Below are positions 17,309 through 25,471 of a stretch of 64,000 nucleotides of DNA, piece after piece. Positions within the stretch are counted from its first letter, which is position 1; each line of letters opens with the position of its first letter. The translations under genes were made by a program, and so were the position numbers. Below the pieces are notes generated by a model. The model was not told the origin of the DNA and made no database searches. It saw nothing but the letters and a program-made list of their open reading frames with translations. The DNA is taken from NCBI GenBank assembly GCA_027489955.1, contig JAIXYZ010000002.1, forward strand, positions 1 to 64,000, written 5' to 3'. The stretch comes from Hyphomicrobiales bacterium (GTDB taxonomy: Bacteria; Pseudomonadota; Alphaproteobacteria; Rhizobiales; Beijerinckiaceae).

Positions 17309-19021
17309 TCAGGCGGTCCCGGCCTTGCGGGCCCGGTCCTTCTCGGCGATGTGGTGGGACAGGTAGGTGCAGATGCCGACGATCAGCACGGCGATCATGC
17401 CGAGCGCTGCGCCCGCGCCGCGGCCGGCGGGCGACTGCATGTAGACATACAGGCCGTAGGCGAGCGGGGCGTCGGCGGTGGACTGCACCAGCATGATGGT
17501 GGCCGACAGCTCGACCGCTGCGGTGGCGAAGCTCGTGACGAAGCCCGCCACGATGCCGCCGGTCATGAGCGGCACGACCACGCGCTGAATCGTGCGCCTC
17601 TTGCCGGCGCCGAGATTTTCGGCCGCCTCCTCCAGCGACTGGCTGACCTGCTGCAGCGCGGCCATGCAGGCCCTGAGCGCATAGGGCAGGCGCCGGACCG
17701 CCAGCGCGATGACGATCATCACCCAATAGGTGGCGAGCGACTGCCCGCCGGGAAGGATGACGCCGTAATAGGAGCGCAGGAAGCCGATGCCGAGCACGAC
17801 GCCGGGCACGGCGAGCGCCGCCATGGCGGTGTAGTCCAGCCACTTGGCGCCGATCACCTTGGTGCGCAGCACCAGGTAGGCGATGGCGACGCCGATGACG
17901 ATGTCGATGCCCGCGGCGAGCGAGGCGTAGAGCACCGTGTTCCAGATGTACTGGCCGCTGTCGAAGATCACGGTGGCGTAGTGCTTCAGCGTGAAGCCGT
18001 CCGGCAGCGGGCTGAAGGACCAGATGGTCGCCACCGACATCAGGAACAGCCCGACATGGGGCGCGAGCACGAGCGCGAGGATGACCGCGATCATGGTGTA
18101 GGCGGGGATGGCGTCGCCGGTGCGCATCTCGCGCTTGGCGAGGCCGCCGCCGCCGCGCTGCGTCGTGGCGTAGTCCTTGCCGCGCATGGCGAGCACGGAG
18201 AGCCACATGGCCGCCAGCGATGCCACGATGAGCACGACCGAGATGACGTAGCCCATGGGGTCGTTGATGCCGACCGACGTGATGCGCAGATAGGCCTGCG
18301 GAGCCAGCATCTGGTTGACGTTGAGCAGGAGCGGCGTCGCCAGGTCGTCGAAGACCTTGATGAAGACCAGCGAGGCGCCGGCGATGTAGCCCGGCATGGC
18401 GAGCGGGAAGACGATGCGGCGGAACAGCCGCAGGCCGCTGGAGCCGAGGTTCTGCGCCGATTCCTCCATCGAGCGGTCGATGTTGCGCAGGGCCGCCGAG
18501 AGGTTGATCAGGATGAACGGGAAATAGTGGATCGACTGGACGAAGATCACCCCGTTCAGCCCCTCCATGAAGGGGATCTTGAAGCCGAAATACTGGTCCA
18601 GCAGCAGGTTGACCGAGCCGTTGCGGCCGAACAGGAGTTGCATCGCGACCGCGCCGGCGAAGGGCGGCATGATCAGCGGGATGATGCCCAGCGTCTGGAC
18701 GATGGCCGCGCCGCGGAACTCGAAGCGCGTCGTGTAGTAGGCCAGCGGCAGGGCGAAGACCGACGCCACCACCACCGACATGGACGAGACGTAGACCGAA
18801 TTCCAGAACGAGCGGACGAAGAGGTCCGTGCGCGCGAAGTCGAGGAAGTTAACCAGCGTGAAGGCGCCGGTGGCCTTGTCGCGGAAGGCGGTGACGATGA
18901 CCGTCGCGACGGGCACGAGCAGGAAGAAGACGAGAAACGCGGCGATCAGCGCGACGGCGACGATCTGGCCGGGACGGACCCGGGCCGACGAACTCGACAT
19001 GGCGATCTGGAACAGAGCCAT
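17309..19021 (-). CDS. ABC transporter permease, two fused membrane domains (AfuB/FbpB-like)
   Basis: Double-length permease (570 aa) with two homologous membrane domains in one chain, as in iron(III) and hexose-phosphate importers. The first domain has its coupling loop at EESAQNLGSSGLRLFRRIVF and the second at EEAAENLGAGKRRTIQRVVV. About twelve hydrophobic segments are visible. ATG 19021 lies behind a G-rich ribosome site; an in-frame TTG at 19036 is less likely. A strong hairpin separates it from the binding-protein gene, which would lower its expression relative to that gene. Confidence 0.92.
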   Translation of the reverse strand: MALFQIAMSSSSARVRPGQIVAVALIAAFLVFFLLVPVATVIVTAFRDKATGAFTLVNFLDFARTDLFVRSFWNSVYVSSMSVVVASVFALPLAYYTTRFEFRGAAIVQTLGIIPLIMPPFAGAVAMQLLFGRNGSVNLLLDQYFGFKIPFMEGLNGVIFVQSIHYFPFILINLSAALRNIDRSMEESAQNLGSSGLRLFRRIVFPLAMPGYIAGASLVFIKVFDDLATPLLLNVNQMLAPQAYLRITSVGINDPMGYVISVVLIVASLAAMWLSVLAMRGKDYATTQRGGGGLAKREMRTGDAIPAYTMIAVILALVLAPHVGLFLMSVATIWSFSPLPDGFTLKHYATVIFDSGQYIWNTVLYASLAAGIDIVIGVAIAYLVLRTKVIGAKWLDYTAMAALAVPGVVLGIGFLRSYYGVILPGGQSLATYWVMIVIALAVRRLPYALRACMAALQQVSQSLEEAAENLGAGKRRTIQRVVVPLMTGGIVAGFVTSFATAAVELSATIMLVQSTADAPLAYGLYVYMQSPAGRGAGAALGMIAVLIVGICTYLSHHIAEKDRARKAGTA

Positions 19022-19116
19022 GACGTAACCCCCCAATCAGGTTGTGTCGGATGTGACCGGTTGCGAGCGCGGCAGCCGGCGGGCCCGGGCCCGCCGACGC
19101 CCCCCCCGGGCTCATG

Positions 19117-19145
19117 GTCCCGGCGCCGCGACGGGGCGCCGGGAC
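19117..19145 (-). terminator. Intercistronic hairpin after the binding-protein gene
   Basis: Perfect 11-bp stem GTCCCGGCGCC/GGCGCCGGGAC with a 7-nt loop, 11 bp after the binding-protein stop. It has no T-run, so it more likely stabilises the upstream message or attenuates read-through into the permease gene than ends the operon. Confidence 0.5.
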
Positions 19146-19156
19146 GGAGCTTGCGG

Positions 19157-20491
19157 TCAGTTGAGGGCCTTGGCGGCCTCTTCGGCCTTGGCGAGCGCCT
19201 TGGCGTAGTTGTCGGCCGCGAACTTCGCCCATTGCTGCTCGAGCTGGGCCTGGCGCGGGGCCTTGTCCTTGCCGCCGCCCTTGAAGGCGTTGACGATGTC
19301 GGAGGACAGCGCCTCCTGCTCGCCGACGGGCATCTTGGCGATGAGGTCGCGGGCTTCCTTGACCAGGGCGGCCGCGGCCGGGTTCGGCTTGGCGGCGAGC
19401 TTGGCCTCGGCGTCGTGAATCGCCTTGGTCGCCTTCTTGAGCGGCTCGAGCTGGAACGTGATCGTCTGGTCGTAGAGCGCGTCCACGACGCCGAGCCGGC
19501 GCTCGGAGAGATCGGTGTCGAACTTGAAGCCGCCCTTCCCGGTCCACTTGAAGTTGAACGGGTTGGGCATGCCCTCGGGCGCCTTGGCATAGGTCGCCGG
19601 GTTCACCGGCAGGCGCCGGATCGTCGGCTCGAACAGCAGCTCCTGGCCCGGAGGCGAGAGCAGGAATTCGATGAAGGCCTTGGCGAGCGGGGCGTTCGGC
19701 GCGTTCTTCACGATGCCGATATTGGCCGGCACGATCGTCGTCACGGACGGGTACACGAACTTCACGGGGAAGCCGGCGCCCTGGGCGGAGAAGCCGAAGA
19801 AGTCGATGACGATGCCGTAGCCGAACTGGCCGGAATTGACGCCGTCCGGCACGCCGAAGGAGCGCTCGGTCACCTGCGCGAGGTTGCCGCCGATCTCCTT
19901 GTTGATCCGCCAGCCCTGGTCCCAGCCCTCGCCCTGCAGGATCGTCTCGATCGTCAGGTGCGTGGTGCCGGAGCGCGACGGAGCCGCGATGGCAACGTGG
20001 TTGTGGTACGGCGCCTTGGCGAGGTCCTGCCAGTCCTTCGGCTCGGGCAGCTTGTTGGCCTGCACGTAGCGGGTGTTCCACATGATGCCGTAGCCGGAGG
20101 CGGCGAAGCCGAAGAAGTGGCCTTCCGGATCGTTGATCGGGAAGTCGCCGATCTTCTCCGGGATGCCGGTCACGCGCGGCTTGTACTTCTCCAGCAGCTC
20201 GCGCTGCTTGAGCGCCTCGAACGCGTCCGGCGCGGAGGCCCACATCAGGTCGGTGATGTTGTTGGACTTGGTCTCCTCGAGGTACTTCACCGCGGCGTTG
20301 GTGTTGCGGTTCTGGATCTCGACGGTGACGCCCGGATTGGCCTTCTCGAAGGCCTTCTTGTAGGGGTCGGTCACTTCCTTGGAGAAGGAGGTGACGATCA
20401 CCAGCTTGCCCGTCGGCGTCTGGGCGATGGCGATCGAAGCGGACAGCGCGAGCGTGCTCACGAGAGCCGCGGCAAGCAGCTTGTTTCTCAT
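19157..20491 (-). CDS. Periplasmic substrate-binding protein, AfuA/PgtC-related
   Basis: Captures the substrate of the AfuABC-like importer (444 aa). Residues 1-23 are a Sec signal peptide ending SASIAIA. The mature protein begins KLVIVTSFSKEVTDPYKKAF and contains SRSGTTHLTIETILQGEGW, typical of the iron/phosphate-ester binding-protein class. A C-terminal helical extension rich in Lys and Ala makes it longer than ordinary FbpA proteins. It is clearly paralogous to the sensor binding protein at 24055-25407 across its length. It is the first gene of the transporter operon, has GGGAGGA before the ATG, and sits behind a sigma-54 promoter at 20556-20574. The likely substrate is a phosphorylated compound; this is inferred from the PgtC and AfuA relatives. 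Confidence 0.9.
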   Translation of the reverse strand: MRNKLLAAALVSTLALSASIAIAQTPTGKLVIVTSFSKEVTDPYKKAFEKANPGVTVEIQNRNTNAAVKYLEETKSNNITDLMWASAPDAFEALKQRELLEKYKPRVTGIPEKIGDFPINDPEGHFFGFAASGYGIMWNTRYVQANKLPEPKDWQDLAKAPYHNHVAIAAPSRSGTTHLTIETILQGEGWDQGWRINKEIGGNLAQVTERSFGVPDGVNSGQFGYGIVIDFFGFSAQGAGFPVKFVYPSVTTIVPANIGIVKNAPNAPLAKAFIEFLLSPPGQELLFEPTIRRLPVNPATYAKAPEGMPNPFNFKWTGKGGFKFDTDLSERRLGVVDALYDQTITFQLEPLKKATKAIHDAEAKLAAKPNPAAAALVKEARDLIAKMPVGEQEALSSDIVNAFKGGGKDKAPRQAQLEQQWAKFAADNYAKALAKAEEAAKALN

Positions 20492-20555
20492 ACCTGGGGT
20501 CCTCCCAACGGACTTCTGACGTCCCCGGCGTGTGCCGCCGGTGGACGCCCCATCC

Positions 20556-20574
20556 TTTGCACGGGCCGTGCCAG
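20556..20574 (-). promoter_or_regulatory. Sigma-54 (-24/-12) promoter of the importer operon
   Basis: On the minus strand the sequence reads CTGGCACG-GCCC-GTGCAAA: the GG of the -24 element and the GC of the -12 element are separated by exactly 10 bp, and TGGCACG matches the consensus fully. It lies about 65-80 bp before the binding-protein ATG at 20491, leaving a leader of about 55 nt. The adjacent gene encodes a sigma-54 activator. Confidence 0.8.
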
Positions 20575-20615
20575 CCCCGTGCGAGCGGGAATTTTCTCGA
20601 TATGTCAGTGAGCGA

Positions 20616-20639
20616 GGCCGCGACGGCAACGTCGCGGCC
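20616..20639. terminator. GC-rich hairpin after the sigma-54 activator gene
   Basis: GGCCGCGAC/GTCGCGGCC, a 9-bp perfect stem with a 6-nt loop, 17 bp past the activator's stop and about 45 bp upstream of the sigma-54 promoter. There is no T-run. It could end the regulatory operon or be an enhancer site for the activator; the sequence does not decide between them. Confidence 0.4.
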
Positions 20640-20655
20640 GCGGCGGATGGGTCAT

Positions 20656-22089
20656 TCAGGTAACATGCCGGATCGCGGCATCGTCCATTTCGGTAACATC
20701 GTCCTCGAGCCGGAACTCGCCCTTGTCGAGGCCGTGCTTGCGCATCTTCAGGTACAGCGTCTTGCGCGTCAGCCCGAGGATGTCGGCCGTGCGGCCGATA
20801 CGGCCGGCGCAGCGGGCGAGCGCGGCCTCGATGGCGGCGCGCTCGGCGCGGTCCAGCACGAGGGCGAGCGGCTCGGCGCCGGTATCACCCGATGCGTCTA
20901 CGGCGTCGGGCTCGGGCATGCGGCCGGGGACGGCCTCGCCCAGGCCCAGAGCCACGCGCTCGGCGGCGTTGCGCAGCTCGCGCACATTGCCCGGCCAGTC
21001 ATGGGCGAGGAGGGCCTGAACCTCGGCGCGGGACACGCGCGGCGGCTGGCGCCCGTGGCGCAGGGCGGCCGCATCGAGGAAATGGGCGAAGAGCAGCGGG
21101 ACGTCGTCCTTGCGCTCGCGCAGCGCCGGGATGCGCAGCGTGACGACGTTGAGCCGGTAGTAGAGGTCCTCGCGGAACAGGCCCTTGGCCGCCTGCGCCT
21201 TCAGGTCGACCTTGGTGGCGGCGACGACGCGGATGTCGACGGGGATTTCCCTGTTTGAACCCAGCCGCTCGATGCTGCGCTCCTGCAGGACGCGCAGGAG
21301 GCGCACCTGCGCGTTCATCGGCATGGACTCGATCTCGTCGAGGAACAGCGTGCCGCCATGGGCGTGCTCGATCTTGCCGATCCGGCGTTCGCGGGCGCCG
21401 GTGAAGGCGCCGGGCTCGTGGCCGAACAGCTCGCCCTCGATCATCTGCTCGGGGAGCGCGCCGCAATTGATGGCGACGAAGGCCTTGGGGCGGCGGCGGC
21501 TGAAATCGTGGAGGCAGCGGGCGACGAGCTCCTTGCCCGCGCCGGTTTCGCCCAGGACGAGGATGTCGGCCTCGCTGGAGGAGGCGGCCGCCACGACGGC
21601 GCGCAGCCGCTCCATGGGGACGGAGCGGCCGATGAGGCGGCTTTCCAGCGCGCCCCCGCCCACCTGCGCCCTCAGCGCGCGGTTGTCGAGGACCAGCCGG
21701 CGATGGGTGCAGGCCCGGCCGAGGGCGTCCACCAAGCGCACCGGATCGGCGGGCTTCTCGATGAAGTCGTAGGCGCCCTCGCGCACCGCGGCGACCGCCA
21801 TGGGCACGTCCGCATGGCCGGTGAACAGCAGGACCGGGATGTCCGGATCGATCGCCCTGACGCGCTCCAGCACGCCCATGCCGTCGAGGCCGGGCATCTT
21901 CACGTCGGTGAGGATGGCGCCGGGAAAGCCCGGATGGATATCCTTCAGCGCGTCCCCGGCCGCGCGGGAGGCCTTCACCGCGAAGCCCTCGAGCTCCAGC
22001 GTCTGGCGGTAGGCGTCCAGCACCTCGGCGTCGTCGTCGATCAGGAGAACGAAGGGCGGCGGGGCGAGGGAGGGCGTCGCGTCATGCAT
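20656..22089 (-). CDS. Sigma-54-dependent response regulator, PgtA/DctD-like
   Basis: Activates sigma-54 promoters when phosphorylated (477 aa). The receiver domain has the acidic pocket DDD at 18-20, phosphoacceptor Asp62 in TDVKMPG and Lys112. The AAA+ domain has Walker A GETGAGKE at 180-187, the sigma-54-contacting GAFTGA loop at 227-232 and Walker B LFLDE ending at 252. A Fis-type helix-turn-helix closes the protein (RIGRTADILGLTRKTLYLK). ATG 22089 overlaps the 3' end of the kinase gene by 8 bp, so kinase and regulator are translationally coupled. Its obvious target is the sigma-54 promoter at 20556-20574. Confidence 0.93.
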   Translation of the reverse strand: MHDATPSLAPPPFVLLIDDDAEVLDAYRQTLELEGFAVKASRAAGDALKDIHPGFPGAILTDVKMPGLDGMGVLERVRAIDPDIPVLLFTGHADVPMAVAAVREGAYDFIEKPADPVRLVDALGRACTHRRLVLDNRALRAQVGGGALESRLIGRSVPMERLRAVVAAASSSEADILVLGETGAGKELVARCLHDFSRRRPKAFVAINCGALPEQMIEGELFGHEPGAFTGARERRIGKIEHAHGGTLFLDEIESMPMNAQVRLLRVLQERSIERLGSNREIPVDIRVVAATKVDLKAQAAKGLFREDLYYRLNVVTLRIPALRERKDDVPLLFAHFLDAAALRHGRQPPRVSRAEVQALLAHDWPGNVRELRNAAERVALGLGEAVPGRMPEPDAVDASGDTGAEPLALVLDRAERAAIEAALARCAGRIGRTADILGLTRKTLYLKMRKHGLDKGEFRLEDDVTEMDDAAIRHVT

Positions 22090-24016
22090 CGGCGGCCTTG
22101 AGCTCCAGATGGAAGGCGGTTCCGTCCGCACCCGTGCGGTCGAGCCGCAGCCGGCCGCCGAAATCGCGCGCGATGTTGTAGGACATGGACAGGCCCAGCC
22201 CCAGGCCCGCCCCGACCGGCTTGGTGGTGAAGAACGGATCGAAGATCGCCGCAAGATGTTTCTCGGGGATGCCGTTTCCCGTGTCGGCGATCTCCACCCT
22301 CACCTCCCCGCCCTGGCGGCTGGCGGCGATGGCCAGGCGCCGCGCCGGCTGGCCGCGCATCGCGTCCAGCGCGTTGGAGATCAGGTTCACGAAGATCTGC
22401 TCCAGCCGCACCTCCTCCGCCATGACCTCCAGCGCGCCGTCGACGGCGATGGCGAGCTCCACGTCCTCGTCGGCGAAGCGGCTGCCGAAGAGGGCAAGGG
22501 CGCTGTCGATCGTCGTCCGCAAGGGCACCGGCGCGCTTGTGCCGTCGGGCTTGCGGGCAAAGCGCTTGAGGTGGGCGACGAGGTCGGCCATGCGGGCGGT
22601 GAGCGCCTGGATGCGCGCGAACGCGGTCTGCGCCTCCTCCGTGCGCCCGCGCTCGATCAGCAGGCGGCCGTTATGGGCGTGGGACCGGATGGCGGCGAGC
22701 GGCTGGTTCAGCTCGTGGCCGACGCCGGCCGCGAGCCCGCCGAGGGCGGCGAGCTTGGCGGCCTGGACCAGCTCCTCGCGGGTGTCGCGGAAGCGCTTGA
22801 GCGCGTGGGCCATGTCGGCCAGCTCGTCCTGCCCGCCGAGCGGGATCGGGGCGTGCAGGTCCCCAGCCTCCAGCGCGCGCGCCGTCCCGGCCAGGGTGAC
22901 GATGCGCGAGACGAGGTTGCGCTGGACGTAGAGGATGCCCACCAGCAGCGCCGCGACGACCGACATGAACGCCACCGCCAGGAGCAGGTTGCGGCCGACC
23001 GCGATGGCCGCGGCCGACCGCTCGGCGGCCTGGCCCGCAGCGGTGTTGGCATCGCGCACATAGGCGGCAATGGCGGAATCGAGGCTGGAGACGAGGTCGC
23101 GGTTCTGCGCCAGCAGGCGCCGGCTCTCGTTGGCGGCGATGATCTCCCCGCGGCGGATGCCGGGGATGCCGCCCTCGATGGAGGACAGCTCGATGAGGCG
23201 CCGTAGCACCTGGCGCAGCGTCACCGCATCGGAGAACGCGGCGAGCGACGCCACCTGCGGCTCGATCGTGTCGCCGACCTCCGACAGGAAGTGCATGGTC
23301 TGGGCAAGGTCCTCCAGCGTGGTGAGCGTCGCCACCCGGTTGACCAGACCCACGGCGAGATTGGCCTGGGCGTTCAGCGCCGTCATCGCCTCGGTCTTGC
23401 GGATCTCCTGGCGCAGCCGCTCCATGTCCTGCGGCTCGCCCGCAGCCGCCTGGCCGGGGCTCGCCCGCTCGGCGGCGGCCAGCATGGAGCGGATGGCGAA
23501 CCGGCTGTCGTCGATCAGCGGCTCCACCTCCTCGATGAGGTCGGCATGCAGCCAGCGGAGCTGGGCCACCATCTCGCGGTTGCGCCGCTCCAGCGACAGG
23601 CGCTCGCGCACGGCGGCATCCAGCGAGGCGAGGTTGCGGGCGATGGCATCGACATTCACCGCGAGGTTCGCTTCCGGAAGCCAGCCGGGTCGGGCGAGCG
23701 CGATCTCGCCCAGGACGTCGCGCATGGCCGACAGGCGCCCGTCGAGGCCCTTCTTGGCCTCCTCGTATTCCTCGGGCGTGCGGGCGAGCGCCAGGACCGG
23801 CGCGGTCGCGATGATCGCCCCGCCCTGCTCGGCCAGCCGCGCCGAAAGCGCCGCTGAGGGCAGGTGCACGCGGTTGATGCTGTCGAGGTTCTCCGACAGG
23901 CGGGCATAGGACAGCCAGCCGACGATGCAGGCCACCACGGCGAGGGCGCCGACGCCCAGGAAGGCGAGGCTGAGGCGCCAGGCGATGCCGAAGCGCACGG
24001 CCGGCGCCGCCGGCAT
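22082..24016 (-). CDS. Membrane sensor histidine kinase, PgtB/DctB-like
   Basis: Inner-membrane kinase that phosphorylates the sigma-54 activator (644 aa). It has a membrane helix at about 14-36, a long helical periplasmic sensor domain of about 300 residues, a second membrane helix (NLLLAVAFMSVVAALLVGIL) and HAMP sequence (GDLHAPIPLGGQDELADMAH). The H-box GHELNQPLAAIR has phosphoacceptor His434 and is the DctB-type HisKA. The ATPase domain shows NLISNALDAM, IADTGNGIP and GAGLGLGLSMS. ATG 24016 follows AAGGGGAGG; a GTG at 24058 overlapping the upstream stop is an alternative. The periplasmic domain probably contacts the binding protein encoded just upstream. Confidence 0.92.
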   Translation of the reverse strand: MPAAPAVRFGIAWRLSLAFLGVGALAVVACIVGWLSYARLSENLDSINRVHLPSAALSARLAEQGGAIIATAPVLALARTPEEYEEAKKGLDGRLSAMRDVLGEIALARPGWLPEANLAVNVDAIARNLASLDAAVRERLSLERRNREMVAQLRWLHADLIEEVEPLIDDSRFAIRSMLAAAERASPGQAAAGEPQDMERLRQEIRKTEAMTALNAQANLAVGLVNRVATLTTLEDLAQTMHFLSEVGDTIEPQVASLAAFSDAVTLRQVLRRLIELSSIEGGIPGIRRGEIIAANESRRLLAQNRDLVSSLDSAIAAYVRDANTAAGQAAERSAAAIAVGRNLLLAVAFMSVVAALLVGILYVQRNLVSRIVTLAGTARALEAGDLHAPIPLGGQDELADMAHALKRFRDTREELVQAAKLAALGGLAAGVGHELNQPLAAIRSHAHNGRLLIERGRTEEAQTAFARIQALTARMADLVAHLKRFARKPDGTSAPVPLRTTIDSALALFGSRFADEDVELAIAVDGALEVMAEEVRLEQIFVNLISNALDAMRGQPARRLAIAASRQGGEVRVEIADTGNGIPEKHLAAIFDPFFTTKPVGAGLGLGLSMSYNIARDFGGRLRLDRTGADGTAFHLELKAADA

Positions 24017-24054
24017 CGGCGCCTCCCCTTCCGATGCAGGATGCGCGTCGGCCT

Positions 24055-25407
24055 TCACGGGCGGGACCCCGGCGCCGGCTGGCGCAGGAGGGCCTGCGCC
24101 GCATCCAGCTTCTCCCGGGCGCGGGAGAGGTTGTCGTCCAGGAAGGCGCGCCAGGTGGCGACGAGGGCCGCCTGGCGCAGCGAGGGCGCGACGCCCCAGG
24201 GCACGCGCCGCAGGTCCTCGCTGAAGGCCGGATCGCGGGTGTCGCTCTCGGTCACCGGCACGGCGCCCAGGAGCCGCCGGGCCTCGGCGGCCATGGCGGC
24301 GGCGTCGGCGCGGCCGGCCCCGGCGATGGCGGCCTCGACCGCGTGGAGCTGCGCCCACGTTTCCTGCAGGGCGGGCAGGCGGAAGGTGATCGCCTCGTCG
24401 AACAGGAGGTTCAGCAGCTCGTAGCGCTGGGCCGAGAGCGCGACGTCGAACGCCCCGTCCGCGCCGCCGGCGGCCACGATCTCGAAGGGATTGCCGGCAT
24501 CGGGCCGCGCATCGGCATAGGCGGCCGGATCGCTGGGCAGGCGCCCGACGCGCGGGCTCGTCAGCAGGCGCTGGCCCTGCGCGGAGACGAGGAAGGCGAC
24601 GAAGGCCTCGGCGGCCGCCCGGTTGCGCGCGCCGTCCAGGATCGCGACGCTGACCGGCAGGAACACGTTCTCCTCGGGATAGGCGAAGCGCAGCGGGACC
24701 GAGGCGTCGCGCGTGCGGCCCAGGAAATCGATGGACAGGCCGATGCCGACGCGCTTCTGCGCCACCGCCGCCCCCACCCCATAGGACCGGGCGACGATGG
24801 TGGCGAGGTTGCCGCCGATCTCCATCCAGGTGGCCCAGCCCTTTTCCCACCCGGCCTGCTGCAGCACGCTCTCCACCATCAGGTGCGTGGTACCGGACCG
24901 GGACGGCGTCGTCATGACGATGTGGCCGCGATACGCGGGATCGCCCAGAGCCGCGATGGAGGCGGGGGCGGGCAGGTCCCGCTCGGACAGGTAGTCCGCA
25001 TGCCAGACGATGCCGTAGCCGGAGATGGCAAAGCCCGCATAGCGGCCGCCGGGATCGTCGATGGGGTGGACGCCGATCCGTCCGCCGCGCGGAAAGCCTT
25101 CGGGCAGCCGCTCCAGCCGCCCGGCCCGTGCCAGGGCCTCGAACGCGTCGGGCGAGGAGGCCCAGAAGATGTCGGCCTGCTCGCGGCTGCGGTCCAGGAT
25201 CGTGGTGACCGCAGACGTCGTCTTGCGGTTGACGATGCGCAGCCGGATATCCGGGCGGGCCGCCTCGAACGCCTCCTGCACCGGCTCGTAGAACCCGGCC
25301 GGGAAGGACGTGACGATGGTGAGCGTGGTGCGGGCCTGCGCCAGCGCGGCGCCGGCCAGGCCGAGCCCGGCGACGAGAACGAGGACGAGGGCTGCCGCGC
25401 GCTTCAT
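24055..25407 (-). CDS. Sensor-associated periplasmic binding protein, PgtC-like
   Basis: Periplasmic binding protein of the iron/phosphate-ester class (450 aa), first of the three-gene sensor set. A Sec signal peptide covers about residues 1-22 (MKRAAALVLVLVAGLGLAGA). The mature protein begins TLTIVTSFPAGFYEPVQEAF and includes SRSGTTHLMVESVLQQAGW, closely parallel to the importer's own binding protein. No permease follows it; the next genes are the kinase and activator. In the Salmonella phosphoglycerate system PgtC plays this regulatory role, so it most likely presents ligand to the kinase. ATG 25419 (12 bp upstream) is an equally possible start. It lies 52-64 bp after the LysR gene on the same strand. 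Confidence 0.87.
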   Translation of the reverse strand: MKRAAALVLVLVAGLGLAGAALAQARTTLTIVTSFPAGFYEPVQEAFEAARPDIRLRIVNRKTTSAVTTILDRSREQADIFWASSPDAFEALARAGRLERLPEGFPRGGRIGVHPIDDPGGRYAGFAISGYGIVWHADYLSERDLPAPASIAALGDPAYRGHIVMTTPSRSGTTHLMVESVLQQAGWEKGWATWMEIGGNLATIVARSYGVGAAVAQKRVGIGLSIDFLGRTRDASVPLRFAYPEENVFLPVSVAILDGARNRAAAEAFVAFLVSAQGQRLLTSPRVGRLPSDPAAYADARPDAGNPFEIVAAGGADGAFDVALSAQRYELLNLLFDEAITFRLPALQETWAQLHAVEAAIAGAGRADAAAMAAEARRLLGAVPVTESDTRDPAFSEDLRRVPWGVAPSLRQAALVATWRAFLDDNLSRAREKLDAAQALLRQPAPGSRP

Positions 25408-25471
25408 GGCCGCGAGCATACACCAAGGGTTCAGGCGCGCGACGGGCGTTCGCGAGGCGAACATCCAGCGT

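Noticed and set aside
17351-20611. 1086-aa open frame on the plus strand
   Set aside because: Antisense to the fused permease and binding-protein genes; the translation is a low-complexity Asp/Glu/Arg/His-rich sequence with no recognisable domain.
20659-20698. Direct repeat GGTAACAT, considered as an activator binding site
   Set aside because: Both copies lie in the coding end of the sigma-54 activator gene and the repeat is short, so I cannot separate it from chance.
22082-25426. Apparent 1114-aa fusion of a kinase with an upstream domain
   Set aside because: The N-terminal part is merely an out-of-frame reading of the PgtC-like gene; the true kinase start is ATG 24016 behind AAGGGGAGG.
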